Positions 1 to 11,928 are shown, counted from the stretch's first letter. The stretch is DNA of 64,000 nucleotides from Terrimesophilobacter mesophilus (GCF_014200375.1 NZ_JACHBP010000001.1:372001-436000); one strand, 5' to 3'. Made by a program: numbers and translations. The notes: generated from the sequence alone by a model not told the origin.

Positions 1-45
1 CGGGGGCGTCGACGAACTCGCGAAGCCAGCTGACCGGGACCCGCA

Positions 46-46
<1 letters not shown>
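1..46 (-). CDS. pheT: Phenylalanyl-tRNA synthetase beta subunit, 5' end only
   Basis: Only the first 15 codons are inside the window. They read MRVPVSWLREFVDAP, the characteristic PheT N-terminus. PheT is the tRNA-binding and editing subunit of the cytoplasmic (alpha beta)2 enzyme that charges tRNA-Phe. The ATG shares one base with the pheS stop codon (TGATG), so the two subunits are almost certainly translationally coupled. The gene continues beyond base 1. Identity rests on the short N-terminal match plus position after pheS. Confidence 0.85.
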
Positions 47-2665
<2,619 letters not shown>

Positions 2666-2690
2666 TTCACCACCTCCTCATCAGTCGAGA

Positions 2691-2723
2691 GGATGCCGGC
2701 CCGCACGCGGCAGGCCGGCATCC
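2691..2723 (-). promoter_or_regulatory. Intercistronic hairpin between gluB and gluC
   Basis: Perfect 11-bp inverted repeat (GGATGCCGGCC and its complement) with an 11-nt loop. It lies just after the gluB stop codon. No U-tract follows, so a 3'-end stabiliser or partial attenuator is more likely than a complete terminator. It could raise gluB mRNA relative to gluCD. Confidence 0.6.
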
Positions 2724-2732
2724 GTTCGTGAA

Positions 2733-3599
2733 CTAGTTGCTGTAACGGTCCACTGCCGGGGGCTCTGGCGTCTTGAGAACCTTGCCGGCTGTCGACTCCC
2801 AGGCGGCCTTCCAGCTGCCGTCGGCGTACGCCTTCTCCAGCACGTCGTTGATGAAGGTGCGGAACGCATCGTCATCGTGGCCGAGGCCGATGCCGTAAGG
2901 CTCCTCGGTGAACGGGTTGCTGAGAACCTCGAACTCGCCGGCGTTCTGGTCGGCGAGGCCGGCCAGGATGACGTTATCCGTCGTCACGGCGATGACCTTG
3001 CCCTGGCGAAGCGGCTCAAGGCAGTTGGAGTAGGTGTCCGTCGTGATGAGGTTCACTCCGTACTCGGCGATGTTCTTCTCCGAGGTCGAACCGGCAACGC
3101 TGCAGACGTTCTTGCCCTTGAGGTCCTCCGGGCCCTTGATTCCCTCGGGGTTGCCCGCGAGCACCAGGATGTCCTGGCCGGCGTTGTAGTACGGCCCGGC
3201 GAAGGAGATGACTTCCTTGCGCTTGTCGTTGATCGTGTAGGTCGCCACGACGATGTCGACGGTCTTGTTCTCGATGAACGGCTCGCGGTTCTTGGAAACC
3301 GTCTCCACCCACTTGATCTTGTCGGCCGCGATGCCCAGCGACTTCGCGATGATCTTGCCGATCTCGACGTCGAATCCGACCGGGTCGCCGCTCGGGCCCT
3401 TGAGGCCGAACAGCGGCTGGTCGAACTTCGTGCCGATCGTAATGGTGCCCGCATCCGCGAGCTTGGCCATCGTTGTCCCTGCCTCGAACGTCGGGGTCTC
3501 GGCTGCCGGTGGGGTGGCTTCCCCGCCTGCACACGCGCCCAATCCGAGAATGCTCGCTACGGCGATGGCAGAAATCATAAGGCTCTTCTTGAGTCTCAT
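2733..3599 (-). CDS. gluB: Glutamate/polar amino acid-binding lipoprotein
   Basis: This 288-residue SBP_bac_3-family solute-binding protein starts with a lipoprotein signal peptide (positive MRLKK, hydrophobic core) and lipobox LGAC, giving lipid-anchored Cys23. The mature domain carries family features such as FDVEIGKIIAKSLG and a Ser/Asp/Arg ligand pocket region. It delivers substrate to GluCD outside the membrane. The ATG is preceded by AAGGAG at good spacing. It sits 34 bases after gluA. Exact ligand (Glu, Gln or Asp) cannot be read from sequence alone. Confidence 0.9.
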   Translation of the reverse strand: MRLKKSLMISAIAVASILGLGACAGGEATPPAAETPTFEAGTTMAKLADAGTITIGTKFDQPLFGLKGPSGDPVGFDVEIGKIIAKSLGIAADKIKWVETVSKNREPFIENKTVDIVVATYTINDKRKEVISFAGPYYNAGQDILVLAGNPEGIKGPEDLKGKNVCSVAGSTSEKNIAEYGVNLITTDTYSNCLEPLRQGKVIAVTTDNVILAGLADQNAGEFEVLSNPFTEEPYGIGLGHDDDAFRTFINDVLEKAYADGSWKAAWESTAGKVLKTPEPPAVDRYSN

Positions 3600-3633
3600 C
3601 TGTCTCTCCTTGCTGTGGTTACTTACCCTCTGG

Positions 3634-4389
3634 TTAGTGAGTAAGGATTTTCGAGAGGAAGTCCTTCGCTCTCGGGCTCTGGGGGTCTGTGAAGAACTTC
3701 TCCGGAGTCGCTTCTTCGACGATCTCTCCGTCCGCCATGAAGAGGACGCGGTCGGCTGCCTTGCGGGCGAAGCCCATCTCGTGGGTGACGACGACCATGG
3801 TCATGCCGTCCTGCGCGAGCTGCACCATGACATCCAGAACCTCGGAGATCATCTCCGGGTCGAGAGCCGATGTGGGCTCATCGAGCAGGATGAGCTTGGG
3901 ATCCATGGCGAGCACACGGGCAATGGCAACGCGCTGCTGCTGGCCGCCGGAGAGCTGCGATGGCATCTTGGATGCCTGGTTGGCGACTCCGACGCGATCC
4001 AGCAGTTCCATCGCGTGCTTGTCGGCGTCCGCCTTGGATATCTGTCGCACCTTGCGCGGGCCGAGGGTCACGTTTTCGAGGACCGTCTTGTGGGCGAACA
4101 GGTTGAACGACTGGAAGACCATCCCCACATCCGCCCGTAGTCGTGCCAGGCCTCTGCCCTCTTCCGGCAGCGGAACGCCGTCGATCGTGATGGTGCCGCT
4201 GTCGATGGTCTCCAGGCGATTGATCGCGCGGCAGAACGTGGACTTGCCGGATCCGCTGGGGCCGATGACCACGACGACCTCTCCGCGGCCGACCGTCGTC
4301 GTGATGTCCTTCAGGACGTGAAGCTCACCAAAGTGCTTGTTGACGTGATCGATGACGACAAGGGGTTCACCGCTTCGTGAGGGCTCCAT
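3634..4389 (-). CDS. gluA: Amino-acid ABC transporter ATP-binding protein
   Basis: A 251-residue ABC ATPase of the GlnQ/GluA class that powers import through GluCD at the inner face of the membrane. Visible motifs are Walker [10 protein letters not shown] (about residues 43-51), signature LSGGQQQR, Walker B LILLDEP followed by TSALDPE, and the switch His in VTHEMGFA. It is the first gene of gluABCD. No clear Shine-Dalgarno precedes the ATG, and a TATGAC hexamer 11 bases upstream suggests a very short leader. Confidence 0.92.
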   Translation of the reverse strand: MEPSRSGEPLVVIDHVNKHFGELHVLKDITTTVGRGEVVVVIGPSGSGKSTFCRAINRLETIDSGTITIDGVPLPEEGRGLARLRADVGMVFQSFNLFAHKTVLENVTLGPRKVRQISKADADKHAMELLDRVGVANQASKMPSQLSGGQQQRVAIARVLAMDPKLILLDEPTSALDPEMISEVLDVMVQLAQDGMTMVVVTHEMGFARKAADRVLFMADGEIVEEATPEKFFTDPQSPRAKDFLSKILTH

Positions 4390-4440
4390 CGGAACAGGTT
4401 GTCATATGCCGACACGGGCAGACAAATTCCCGCGCTGTTT

Positions 4441-4457
4441 CGTGACCGAGACGTGAC
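4441..4457. promoter_or_regulatory. 11-bp-phased direct repeat upstream of gluA
   Basis: CGTGAC occurs twice (4441-4446 and 4452-4457), exactly one helical turn apart, about 55 bases upstream of gluA. A regulator binding site is possible but unproven. A weak 6-bp hairpin at 4472-4488 lies just downstream of trmH. The rest of 4390-4498 shows nothing else distinct. Confidence 0.25.
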
Positions 4458-4498
4458 ACCATCCCGCAGAACGTGCAGACCGTGCACGAAAATCGCGT

Positions 4499-5320
4499 CT
4501 AATCGGCTTCGCGCTGGGCGAACGCGGACTCGTACAGGCACACGGATGCGGCCGTCGCGAGATTCATCGACTCCGCCTTGCCATACAGGGGAACGCTGAC
4601 AACACGGTCGGCGTGGAGAAGCTGCTCATCCGTGAGCCCCCGAGCCTCATTTCCGAACAGCCACGCCGTCGGCCTGGCGAGGACGCCCAGGGACCTCACC
4701 GCGAGCAGGTCGTCGCCCTTGATGTCCGCCGCGAGAATCGTGAGCCCGGCGATGCGAGCGCGCTCGAGGACGGCATCGAGTTCGACGTTCACCGCGATCG
4801 GCAGATGGAAGATCGACCCGGTCGACGCACGCACCACCTTCGGGTTGTAGAGGTCGACGCTGCGGCCGCTGAGGATCACACCGTCGGCTCCGGCAGCATC
4901 CGCCGCCCGGATGATCGTGCCCGCGTTACCGGGGTCGCGAACCTCTTCGAGAATCGCGATGAGCCGCGGCGGGCGACCATCACCGCCGGGGCGAAGGATG
5001 TCCTTGACGGATGTCGGGAACTGGTGGCACACGGCGACGATTCCCTGCGGGGTCACGGTATCGGCCATGGCTTCCAGGACCTGTTCGGTCACGAACTCGA
5101 CATCGACTCCCGCATCGACAGCGGTCTGCCCGATGTCGGCGTAGCGCTCGAGCGCCGTCGGTGTCGCATACAGCTCGACGACGAGCTCCGGGCGGTAGGT
5201 CAGAGCCTCGGCGACGGCCTGCGGGCCCTCCAAGAGAAAAAGCCCGGTCTGGGACCGGGCCTCTCTCTTGTGAAGCTTCGCGACGGCCCGGATCCGTGGG
5301 GAACGCGGGTTGTCGATCAT
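4499..5320 (-). CDS. TrmH/SpoU-family RNA 2'-O-methyltransferase
   Basis: A 273-residue SPOUT-class, SAM-dependent ribose methyltransferase acting on rRNA or tRNA. The N-terminal substrate-binding domain is followed by the knotted catalytic domain with motif 1 (VRDPGNAGTIIRAADAAG), motif 2 (WLFGNEARGL) and motif 3 (SMNLATAASVCLYE). It lies 9 bases after rplT, the standard actinobacterial position downstream of infC-rpmI-rplT. The target nucleotide cannot be deduced. A TAGACT hexamer 6 bases before the ATG suggests its own leaderless promoter. Confidence 0.9.
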   Translation of the reverse strand: MIDNPRSPRIRAVAKLHKREARSQTGLFLLEGPQAVAEALTYRPELVVELYATPTALERYADIGQTAVDAGVDVEFVTEQVLEAMADTVTPQGIVAVCHQFPTSVKDILRPGGDGRPPRLIAILEEVRDPGNAGTIIRAADAAGADGVILSGRSVDLYNPKVVRASTGSIFHLPIAVNVELDAVLERARIAGLTILAADIKGDDLLAVRSLGVLARPTAWLFGNEARGLTDEQLLHADRVVSVPLYGKAESMNLATAASVCLYESAFAQREAD

Positions 5321-5326
5321 GCCATA

Positions 5327-5332
5327 AGTCTA
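5327..5332 (-). promoter_or_regulatory. Candidate leaderless -10 of trmH-like gene
   Basis: TAGACT on the minus strand, 6 bases before the ATG at 5320. The TAG is also the stop codon of rplT, so the element is embedded in the gene junction. Confidence 0.45.
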
Positions 5333-5722
5333 CGCAGCAGACTTGTCCTTGGGAGCGTTGATGTCCTTCGGGAGGGCAGCCTTCGCCGTTGCGACGATCG
5401 ACGCGAACGTCGCTGGCTCGTTGACCGCGAGCTCGGCGAGGATGCGACGGTCGACCTCGACGCCGGCCAGGTTCAGTCCCTGGATCAGGCGGTTGTAGGT
5501 CATGCCGTTCTCACGGGCTGCGGCGTTGATCCGCTGGATCCACAGACGGCGGAAGTCGCCCTTGCGCGCCCTGCGGTCGCGGTACGCGTAGACGAGCGAG
5601 TGGGTGACCTGCTCCTTCGCCTTGCGGTAGAGACGCGAGCGCTGCCCGCGGTATCCGGATGCGCGCTCGAGGATGACCCGACGCTTCTTGTGGGCGTTGA
5701 CCGCCCGCTTTACTCTTGCCAT
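5330..5722 (-). CDS. rplT: 50S ribosomal protein L20
   Basis: A 130-residue basic protein beginning [15 protein letters not shown], the L20 signature, with the helical RNA-binding N-terminus and the globular C-terminal domain ([18 protein letters not shown]). L20 binds 23S rRNA early in large-subunit assembly. The C-terminus has a short acidic/Lys extension after AKAALPKD, common in actinobacteria. It is the third gene of infC-rpmI-rplT, with 27 bases after rpmI. Confidence 0.97.
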   Translation of the reverse strand: MARVKRAVNAHKKRRVILERASGYRGQRSRLYRKAKEQVTHSLVYAYRDRRARKGDFRRLWIQRINAAARENGMTYNRLIQGLNLAGVEVDRRILAELAVNEPATFASIVATAKAALPKDINAPKDKSAA

Positions 5723-5749
5723 TTCCTGTTATCCCTTACGTCTCGCGGC

Positions 5750-5944
5750 TCAGCGGCCGAGAAGCTTGTTGATGGCCTTGACGTCGGCCTTCGCGACCGG
5801 CTCGTCCTGGTTGAGGCGGCGCTTGCGCTGGCCCGACTTCACCTCGAGGTTGTGGCGCATTCCGGCCTGCTGCTTCATGAGCTTGCCGCTGCCGGTGATC
5901 TTGAATCGCTTCTTCGCCCCTGAGTGGGTCTTCTGCTTAGGCAT
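5750..5944 (-). CDS. rpmI: 50S ribosomal protein L35
   Basis: A 64-residue, Lys/Arg-rich protein starting [15 protein letters not shown], the L35 signature. It is a structural protein of the large subunit. Its start overlaps the last 8 bases of infC, indicating coupled translation in the IF3-L35-L20 operon. Confidence 0.97.
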   Translation of the reverse strand: MPKQKTHSGAKKRFKITGSGKLMKQQAGMRHNLEVKSGQRKRRLNQDEPVAKADVKAINKLLGR

Positions 5945-6569
5945 CCTTTTCCTCTTCCTTGCTGTGGGTCGTGTCGCCGGGCTCCTCGGTGGCCTCGCTG
6001 CGGGAGCGGGCCGGCTTCGAAGCTGCGCGGCGGGCGTCGGCCTCGGCCTTCGCCGTCGCCTTGGTCTTGTGCGGGCCGATGACCATCACCATGTTGCGGC
6101 CGTCGATCGTCGGTGTGGACTCGACGGAGCCGAACTCTGCGACGTCCTCGGCAAACTTCTGGAGCAGTCGAACGCCCTGGTCCGGGCGGGACTGCTCACG
6201 ACCACGGAACAGGATCATGGCCTTGACCTTGTCGCCGCCCTGCAGGAATCCCTCGGCGCGCTTGCGCTTGGTTTCGTAGTCGTGCTTATCGATTTTGAGA
6301 CGGAACCGAACCTCCTTGAGGATCGTGTTCGCCTGGTTGCGCCTGGCCTCCTTGGCCTTCTGCGCTTCTTCGTACTTGAACTTTCCGTAGTCCATGATCT
6401 TGGCGACGGGCGGCTTCGAGTTGGGTGCAACCTCGACGAGGTCGAGGTCTGCCTCCTGGGCGAGCCGCAGCGCAACCTCGATCTTGACGACGCCGACCTG
6501 CTCACCGCTCGGACCGACGAGGCGAACCTCTGGTACGCGGATCCGGTCATTCGTACGGGGATCGCTGAT
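5937..6569 (-). CDS. infC: Translation initiation factor IF-3 with ATC start
   Basis: IF3 binds the 30S subunit and discriminates start codons. The product is 210 residues: an N-domain starting [18 protein letters not shown], a linker with [11 protein letters not shown], a C-domain ([15 protein letters not shown] ... [10 protein letters not shown]), then an acidic/basic tail typical of actinobacteria. Homologs begin exactly at the codon ATC (6569-6567). AAGGAG lies 6 bases before it, and no ATG or GTG fits as well. The frame stays open upstream to 6779, but that stretch does not resemble IF3. Rare start codons on infC allow autoregulation. Confidence 0.93.
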   Translation of the reverse strand: MSDPRTNDRIRVPEVRLVGPSGEQVGVVKIEVALRLAQEADLDLVEVAPNSKPPVAKIMDYGKFKYEEAQKAKEARRNQANTILKEVRFRLKIDKHDYETKRKRAEGFLQGGDKVKAMILFRGREQSRPDQGVRLLQKFAEDVAEFGSVESTPTIDGRNMVMVIGPHKTKATAKAEADARRAASKPARSRSEATEEPGDTTHSKEEEKDA

Positions 6570-6581
6570 TGGTAACTCCTT
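6567..6581 (-). promoter_or_regulatory. Ribosome binding site and ATC start of infC
   Basis: AAGGAG at 6576-6581, six bases before ATC at 6567-6569. A near-consensus site at ideal spacing decides the start. The leader from 6570 to about 6830 is shared with the divergent DUF1844 gene. It contains a short GACGG/CCGTC hairpin but no RNA family I recognise. Confidence 0.75.
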
Positions 6582-6836
6582 CAGTCTTTCGTTCTGTTGC
6601 TCGGCACGACGACGGATGCCGTCTGGCCGACGAGAGAGGAGAGTCACCTGTTGCCTGCCGCGCTCGCGCACGACAACACCAACACGGCACCCTGGACAAC
6701 CTCCCGATGGTGCTGGGACGGCGGGGCGCCTACAACCCGGTAACCTTGAAGATGCGGTCGCGGGTGGGAGAATCTCCACTTTCGCACTGGGAGCCTATGC
6801 CCCAGAGCCCGCATGAGTCTAACAGAGGATTGGTGC

Positions 6837-7175
6837 ATGAGCGAGCCGACGGTGGACGACGCAACACGGGACATCGCGGATGTGCCCGCCGTCGAACTCA
6901 TCAACACAGTGGCGGTGCATCTGCTGAGCGCCGCCGCCGTCAAGTGCGGCCTCGCCGACGATCCGGAGACGCAGGTCGACCTCGATGAGGCGCGCAAACT
7001 CATCAATGCCCTGGCCGGGCTCGTCACGGCGGCAGCCCCCGAGATCGGCGACCATCACGCCAGACCACTGCGCGACGGCCTGCGTTCGGTCCAGCTCGCG
7101 TTCCGCGAGGCATCCCCGATGCCCGACGCGCCAGGTGCGGGGCCCGGCGAGAAGTACACCGGGCCGGTCAACTAG
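6837..7175 (+). CDS. DUF1844 family protein
   Basis: A 112-residue soluble protein of unknown function, found divergent from infC in many actinobacteria. The core (VELINTVAVHLLSAAAVKCGL ... INALAGLVTAAAPEI) is the helical DUF1844 domain. The C-terminal 30 residues are Pro/Gly-rich. The ATG at 6837 is preferred because AGAGGA lies 8 bases upstream; an in-frame ATG at 6813 has no such site. Its TAG stop shares the palindrome CTAG with the stop of the convergent ABC permease gene. Confidence 0.85.
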   Translation: MSEPTVDDATRDIADVPAVELINTVAVHLLSAAAVKCGLADDPETQVDLDEARKLINALAGLVTAAAPEIGDHHARPLRDGLRSVQLAFREASPMPDAPGAGPGEKYTGPVN

Positions 7176-8767
7176 CGAGCGAGGTCGCGGCGGCGGAACC
7201 CGACGAATCCGACCAGCAGGAAGAATAGTGTCACGAGGCTGATCCAGACGAGCCCGAACCAGTCCGCGTCAGCATCCGTGACGTTCGGGACATGCCAGAA
7301 CGGGCTGATCGCGAGGATCCAGTCCCACAGTTTGAAGGTGGGACCGAGCACGGTCAGGGCGAAGGATGCCAGAACCCCCAGCCAGGCTGCGAGGAGGACG
7401 TGGGGCCTCGCGCCGACGACGGCGACCGAGACGGCGACGACGGTCCACACTGCAGGAACGGTCACCACCACCTGAAGCAGCGCATCCCCGAACTCGACGC
7501 CGATGTCCGCGGTCGATGCGAGCACGGCGATGAGCGTCCCCGCGATCAGGATGCAGACTGCTGACAGCGCGAAAGCCAGAACGGCATTGCCGGCGTAGTA
7601 CACCGGCCGGCGTACCCTGGTCGCCATGATCGGTTCGACCCGGTCTTCGAGTTCCTCGGTGCGCACCCGCAGCATGAGCTGGACACCGGGGATGCAGGCG
7701 ATGATCCCGAGCAGGCTGAGGATGGTCACGAGGAAGGCGGAGATCAGGGCGTGGGGTGTGGTCGCGCCCGCGGCGAGGAACTGTTTGACCGCGTTGTCCG
7801 AGCCGAGGATGTCGTTGATCGAGGTCGCGAAGAATCCGAACACGACTCCGAGAGCGACGAAGGCGATCGTCCAGGTCGTGAGCGCCCCGCGGTTCAAGCG
7901 AAAGGCGAGTCGCCAGGTGGAGCGAACCCTCCCCCGCTCCGGGCCCGGGCGCGGTGCGATGGCGCCCTCCCCGAAATCGCGACGGGCCTGTAGCGCGAAG
8001 GCGACAGCGAGGACGACAACGGTGAAGGCCAGCGCATACCAGAGCGGCCACCAGTTGTTCTCCGTCGCCGGCCGCGTCTCGGTCATCCAGCCGAGCGGAT
8101 TGGCCCAGATGGTCCACTCGGGTGCGCTGACCGAGTATGCGAAGCCGCGCAGGAGGAAGAGGATGCCGAGCGTGGCCGTCGCGATGGAGTTGGCGGTGCG
8201 GACATCGGAACCGATCTGTGCCGCGACGGCGGCGATGGCGGCGAACATCCACCCGGTCGCGGTGAACGTCGCACCGAGCAGCAGGGATGCCTCCCACCCG
8301 CCGCCGCACAGCGCTGTCGCCACCGCAGCGATGACGCCGAGCATGACGGAGGCGATCAGGGCAAGGCCGACGGCGGCAAGCAATCGTCCTGCACGCCCGA
8401 GCACACCAGAGGCGAGCAGTTCCGCCTGGCCGGAGTCCTCCTGCCCGCGCGTCGCGCGGGTGACGGCGAAGATGGTGCCGAGGGCTGCGAGGAATCCACC
8501 GAGTGCGAGGGTGCGCCAGGCGTTGAAGCCATCCGTCGTCGACAGGTCGAATGCCGGCCCGAAGATGAGCCCGATGGCGGGGTTCGCACCGACCGCGACC
8601 GCGAGGCCCGCGCGGTCCTGCTGGTCGGGGAAGACCCACGGGTATACCAGGACAGAGGAGGTCGTGAGGGCGGTGACGATGACGACCCAGGGGGCGAAGT
8701 TGCGCCCATCGTGCCTGACCAGGGTCCGCAGGAGCGGTGCCGTGCCGGCCAGCGCGGAGCTCTTCAT
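7172..8767 (-). CDS. ABC-2 type exporter permease
   Basis: A 531-residue membrane protein with about 12 predicted helices in two halves separated by a hydrophilic loop near residue 275. It resembles the actinobacterial polyketide/tetronasin-type antibiotic exporter permeases. The ATG overlaps the upstream ATPase stop by 4 bases, so the two form one transporter. It probably exports a hydrophobic compound or lipid. Substrate is unknown. The divergent TetR gene at 9754 is the likely regulator. Confidence 0.8.
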   Translation of the reverse strand: MKSSALAGTAPLLRTLVRHDGRNFAPWVVIVTALTTSSVLVYPWVFPDQQDRAGLAVAVGANPAIGLIFGPAFDLSTTDGFNAWRTLALGGFLAALGTIFAVTRATRGQEDSGQAELLASGVLGRAGRLLAAVGLALIASVMLGVIAAVATALCGGGWEASLLLGATFTATGWMFAAIAAVAAQIGSDVRTANSIATATLGILFLLRGFAYSVSAPEWTIWANPLGWMTETRPATENNWWPLWYALAFTVVVLAVAFALQARRDFGEGAIAPRPGPERGRVRSTWRLAFRLNRGALTTWTIAFVALGVVFGFFATSINDILGSDNAVKQFLAAGATTPHALISAFLVTILSLLGIIACIPGVQLMLRVRTEELEDRVEPIMATRVRRPVYYAGNAVLAFALSAVCILIAGTLIAVLASTADIGVEFGDALLQVVVTVPAVWTVVAVSVAVVGARPHVLLAAWLGVLASFALTVLGPTFKLWDWILAISPFWHVPNVTDADADWFGLVWISLVTLFFLLVGFVGFRRRDLAR

Positions 8768-9663
8768 GCCACGTCCGCAGAGTCGTCATAGAGGCGAAGG
8801 AACAGGCTCTCGAGCGACGGCGGCTCCACGGTCAGCGATGCGATACCGCACGGGGTCAGCACGCTCATCGCCTCCCCGATCCGGTCGGAGTCGACCGTCG
8901 CGTTCAGCCGGTTACCCTCGAGCTGCACGTCGTGGAAGCCCGAGAATGCGCCGGATTCCGGCATCCGGTCCAATACGGCGTGGATGGAGGTGCGGGTGTG
9001 GCCGCGCAGCTGAGTGAGGGTGCCGTTCTCCACGATCCGCCCGTCGCGGATGATGCTCAGCCGGTCCGCGAGCGACTCCAACTCGGCCAGGATGTGGCTG
9101 GACAGCAGCACGGATGCGCCGCGGCCCCTGGCCTCACCGATGACCGCCTGGAACACATTCTCCATGAGAGGGTCCAGGCCGCTCGTCGGTTCGTCGAGGA
9201 CGAGCAGTTCGACATTCGAGGAGAGCGCCGCGACGAGTGCGACCTTCTGCCGATTGCCCTTCGAGTACTGCCTGCCGCGTTTGGTCGGATCGAGCTCGAA
9301 GCGTTCGATGAGGTCGGCACGGAGCTTCTCGTCGAGCCCTCCGCGCAGTGCTCCGAGCAGGTCGATCGCCTCGCCGCCGGTCATACCAGGCCACAGTGAG
9401 ACATCGCCGGGCACATAGGCCAGTCGACGATGCAGGTCGACCATGTCGTGCCACGGGTCACCGCCCAGCACTCGCACGGTGCCGCCGTCCGCCTTCAACA
9501 GGCCGAGAAGGATCCGCACCGTCGTCGACTTGCCCGCGCCGTTGGGACCGAGGAAGCCGTGCACCTCCCCACGGGCCACCTCGAGATCGAGACCCTTCAA
9601 CGCCGGGAAACGGCCATAGGACTTGGTGAGCCCCTCGACCTCGATCACCGCGGTTTCGCCCAT
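8764..9663 (-). CDS. ABC transporter ATP-binding protein, drug-exporter class
   Basis: A 299-residue ABC ATPase of the DrrA/CcmA class. Walker A is GPNGAGKST (about residues 38-46), the signature region is [15 protein letters not shown], and Walker B is LLVLDEP followed by TSGLDPL. The C-terminal 80 residues are the accessory domain usual in drug and lipid exporters. It energises the permease encoded immediately downstream with a 4-base overlap. Expression is probably controlled by the divergent TetR, since a concentric palindrome lies between them. Confidence 0.88.
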   Translation of the reverse strand: MGETAVIEVEGLTKSYGRFPALKGLDLEVARGEVHGFLGPNGAGKSTTVRILLGLLKADGGTVRVLGGDPWHDMVDLHRRLAYVPGDVSLWPGMTGGEAIDLLGALRGGLDEKLRADLIERFELDPTKRGRQYSKGNRQKVALVAALSSNVELLVLDEPTSGLDPLMENVFQAVIGEARGRGASVLLSSHILAELESLADRLSIIRDGRIVENGTLTQLRGHTRTSIHAVLDRMPESGAFSGFHDVQLEGNRLNATVDSDRIGEAMSVLTPCGIASLTVEPPSLESLFLRLYDDSADVA

Positions 9664-9707
9664 GGGGTCTCCCCTTTCGCATCGGAACGGACACCCGTGT
9701 CAAGCAG

Positions 9708-9741
9708 ACTCTACACCCGGGGAAATCCCCAGTCGTAGAGT
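9708..9741. promoter_or_regulatory. Concentric palindrome, candidate TetR operator
   Basis: Outer arms ACTCTAC (9708-9714) and GTAGAGT (9735-9741) and inner arms GGGGA (9719-9723) and TCCCC (9726-9730) share one centre at 9724.5. It abuts the TetR gene's -10 hexamer TAATGT (9741-9746), which is 7 bases before the GTG. It sits between the ABC exporter operon and the TetR gene. Confidence 0.6.
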
Positions 9742-9753
9742 AATGTTGGGCAG

Positions 9754-10359
9754 GTGACTCGAGCATCCGCGACCGCCAGGAGTTCGCGACCGACCGGTCG
9801 CCGCTCCGGCGACACCGGAACCCGCGACGCGATCCTCGACGCTGCGCGCGACCTGTTCGCGGAGCGCGGCTACGAGGGCGCTTCGATCCGCGCGATCGCC
9901 ACGAGCGCACACGTGGATCCTGCACTCATCCGCCACTTCTTCGGCAACAAGGAAGCGCTCTTCACGAAGACGCTCGCCGACCGCACGAGCCTCCCACAGC
10001 GCCTGTTCGAATCCTTCGGCGGCGATCCGGCCGGCATCGGCGAGCGGCTCACCGACACCTACTTCCGCCTGTGGGAGGATCCGGACACCCAGCCGATCCT
10101 CTTGGCACTCGTCCGTTCCGCGGTCACGTCCTCGCTCGCCGCCGACATGCTCGTCGACGCGCTCGAGGCGCGCATCCGAAGCCAGGAGGATGTCGGACCG
10201 ATCGACGAGCAACGGATGCGCAGGATCGAACTCGCCGGCGCGCACCTCCTGGGCGTTGCGGTCGCCCGATTCGTCGTCAAGTTTCCCGCGCTCACCGCTC
10301 TCGACCATGGCACGCTCGTCGCGGAGGTCTCCCCCGCCATCCAGCGGTACCTCAGCTGA
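9754..10359 (+). CDS. TetR-family transcriptional regulator
   Basis: A 201-residue repressor-type protein. The N-terminal helix-turn-helix (RDAILDAARDLFAERGYEGASIRAIA ... PALIRHFFGNKEALF, about residues 25-70) is a standard TetR_N domain. The C-terminal ligand domain resembles the TetR_C class found next to drug exporters. The GTG start is supported by a leaderless -10 (TAATGT, 7 bases upstream). It is divergent from the ABC exporter and probably represses it and itself. Its last 8 bases overlap the convergent SseB-like gene. Confidence 0.9.
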   Translation: MTRASATARSSRPTGRRSGDTGTRDAILDAARDLFAERGYEGASIRAIATSAHVDPALIRHFFGNKEALFTKTLADRTSLPQRLFESFGGDPAGIGERLTDTYFRLWEDPDTQPILLALVRSAVTSSLAADMLVDALEARIRSQEDVGPIDEQRMRRIELAGAHLLGVAVARFVVKFPALTALDHGTLVAEVSPAIQRYLS

Positions 10360-11113
10360 GGACGACCTCCAGCGAATCGACGCGGTCGGCGATCAGCTCG
10401 CTCTGAGCCCAGCGCGTCGCGAGCCGTGCCAGAAGATCATCGAGCCGGGTCCGGTCGAGCCCGGGGATGAGCGTGAGCTCGACCACGAGCTCTGGGCCGA
10501 GCAGCCTGGCATGCGGGTCGCCGGCCGAGAGGACGAGCGCCGTGACAGCGGGCTCGTCGACGATCGTGGCCGCGAACTCCGCGGCGACCTCGGCTGAGCG
10601 GTGACTCGGGGCCCACTCCAGCTGCCTCGCGATCGCCCAGAGCGCGGGGCGCCGGATGGCGAACTCGGTCTGCGAGGTCGGGTCGAGGACGACGAGGTCC
10701 GTGCCCTCGCTCGCGGCGGCGAGCGCGACGCGCGGCCCCGTCGCCGGCACAGGCCGGGCCACCGGGTTCCACGCGTTCATGGCCGTCACAGAACTGAACA
10801 CCGGAAGGACGGTGCGACCGTCCGGGCCGGAGACGGTCACGATCGAGAGCTCCTGGCTCTTGTCGATCCGCTTTCCCTCCGCGTTGACCCCGGCCTCTCC
10901 GAGCCTGGCCAGCAGCGGGATGAGCAATCGGGAATCCCGGAACGCCTCGACGACCTCACCCTCGTCGGTCTCGCCCGCGCGGAATCCGGCGATGGCCGCG
11001 ATCAGGGCGGGCGGCGCGCTCCCGTCGTCGTCAGGGCTCGGATTCGGCTCGAAGTGCCTGCCTTCCCACGGCTGACCAGCAGAGTCGGTCAGCCGAGGAT
11101 CGTGTTGGCTCAT
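10352..11113 (-). CDS. SseB-family protein
   Basis: A 253-residue soluble protein with an SseB N-terminal-type domain (EVVEAFRDSRLLIPLLARLGE ... GRTVLPVFSSVTAMNAWNP) and a second, less conserved half. The molecular function is not known for the actinobacterial members. It lies 11 bases upstream of priA on the other side of the his genes, a position I recall as common in this order. No signal peptide or membrane helix is visible. The ATG has no clear ribosome binding site. Confidence 0.75.
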   Translation of the reverse strand: MSQHDPRLTDSAGQPWEGRHFEPNPSPDDDGSAPPALIAAIAGFRAGETDEGEVVEAFRDSRLLIPLLARLGEAGVNAEGKRIDKSQELSIVTVSGPDGRTVLPVFSSVTAMNAWNPVARPVPATGPRVALAAASEGTDLVVLDPTSQTEFAIRRPALWAIARQLEWAPSHRSAEVAAEFAATIVDEPAVTALVLSAGDPHARLLGPELVVELTLIPGLDRTRLDDLLARLATRWAQSELIADRVDSLEVVLS

Positions 11114-11124
11114 CGCGGCGTCAG

Positions 11125-11880
11125 CTAGTCGGAGGCGATGTCGAGCGCTTCGGCGAGGGTGAACGCCTTCGTGTAGAGCGCCTTGCCGACGATCGTGCCC
11201 TCGAGGCCCAGTGGCACGAGCTCGCGCAGGGCTGCAATGTCATCGAGGCTGCTGATGCCACCTGAGGCGATCACCGGCTTCTGTGTACGGTTCGCGATGT
11301 CGCGAAGCAGGTCGAGGTTCGGACCCTGGAGGGTTCCATCCCGTGTGACGTCCGTGACGACGTAGCGGGCGCATCCGGCCACTTCGAGGCGGTCGAGCAC
11401 CTCGTAGAGGTCGCCGCCGTCCTTCGTCCAGCCCCGCGCGGCCAGCGTCGTTCCGCGCACGTCGAGGCCGACCGCGATCGCCTCGCCGTACTCGGCGATC
11501 ACGTGCGCTGCCCACTCGGGGTTCTCCATGGCGGCCGTGCCGAGGTTGATCCGCTTGGCGCCGGAGGCGAGCGCCGCCTCGAGGCTCTCATCGTCCCGGA
11601 TGCCGCCGGAGAGCTCGATGTTGACTCCGCGAGCGTGCTTGATCACGCGCTTGATGGTGCCGTGGTTGTTGCCACGTCCGAACGCCGCATCGAGATCGAC
11701 GAGGTGAATCCACTCCGCGCCCTGGTCGATCCAGTCGACCGCCGCATCCACGGGGTCACCGAAGCTCTTCTCCGTGCCCGCCTCGCCACGGGTGAGCCGG
11801 ACGGCTTTTCCGCCCGCGACATCCACCGCCGGGAGGAGAACCAGTCGCGGTGTCGTATTGAAGTCGCTCATCAATGCCAT
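11125..11880 (-). CDS. priA: Phosphoribosyl isomerase, HisA/PriA
   Basis: A 251-residue TIM barrel catalysing the Amadori isomerisation of ProFAR in histidine synthesis and, in actinobacteria, usually also PRA isomerisation in tryptophan synthesis. Catalytic aspartates are visible in LLPAVDV (strand 1) and [14 protein letters not shown] (strand 5). Phosphate-binding loops ELSGGIRD and IASGGISS are present. Dual function is inferred from phylum and not demonstrated here. Start codons at 11880 and 11871 are both possible and neither has a clear ribosome binding site. It follows hisH. Confidence 0.93.
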   Translation of the reverse strand: MALMSDFNTTPRLVLLPAVDVAGGKAVRLTRGEAGTEKSFGDPVDAAVDWIDQGAEWIHLVDLDAAFGRGNNHGTIKRVIKHARGVNIELSGGIRDDESLEAALASGAKRINLGTAAMENPEWAAHVIAEYGEAIAVGLDVRGTTLAARGWTKDGGDLYEVLDRLEVAGCARYVVTDVTRDGTLQGPNLDLLRDIANRTQKPVIASGGISSLDDIAALRELVPLGLEGTIVGKALYTKAFTLAEALDIASD

Positions 11881-11892
11881 TTCTGCTGCGAG

Positions 11893-11928
11893 GCCCCGTA
11901 TCTCATGCGGGGCAAGTCTCAGATACTA
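11893..11928 (-). promoter_or_regulatory. priA promoter element and leader hairpin
   Basis: TAGTAT (11923-11928) on the minus strand could act as a -10; its TAG is the hisH stop codon. The roughly 40-nt leader contains a 6-bp hairpin, GCCCCG/CGGGGC (11893-11898 with 11908-11913). Low-level inference only. Confidence 0.35.

Noticed and set aside
6570-6779. N-terminal extension of IF3 to the in-frame ATG at 6779
   Set aside because: The extra 70 residues are Pro/Arg-rich and unlike IF3, whereas ATC 6569 has an ideal ribosome binding site and matches homolog starts.
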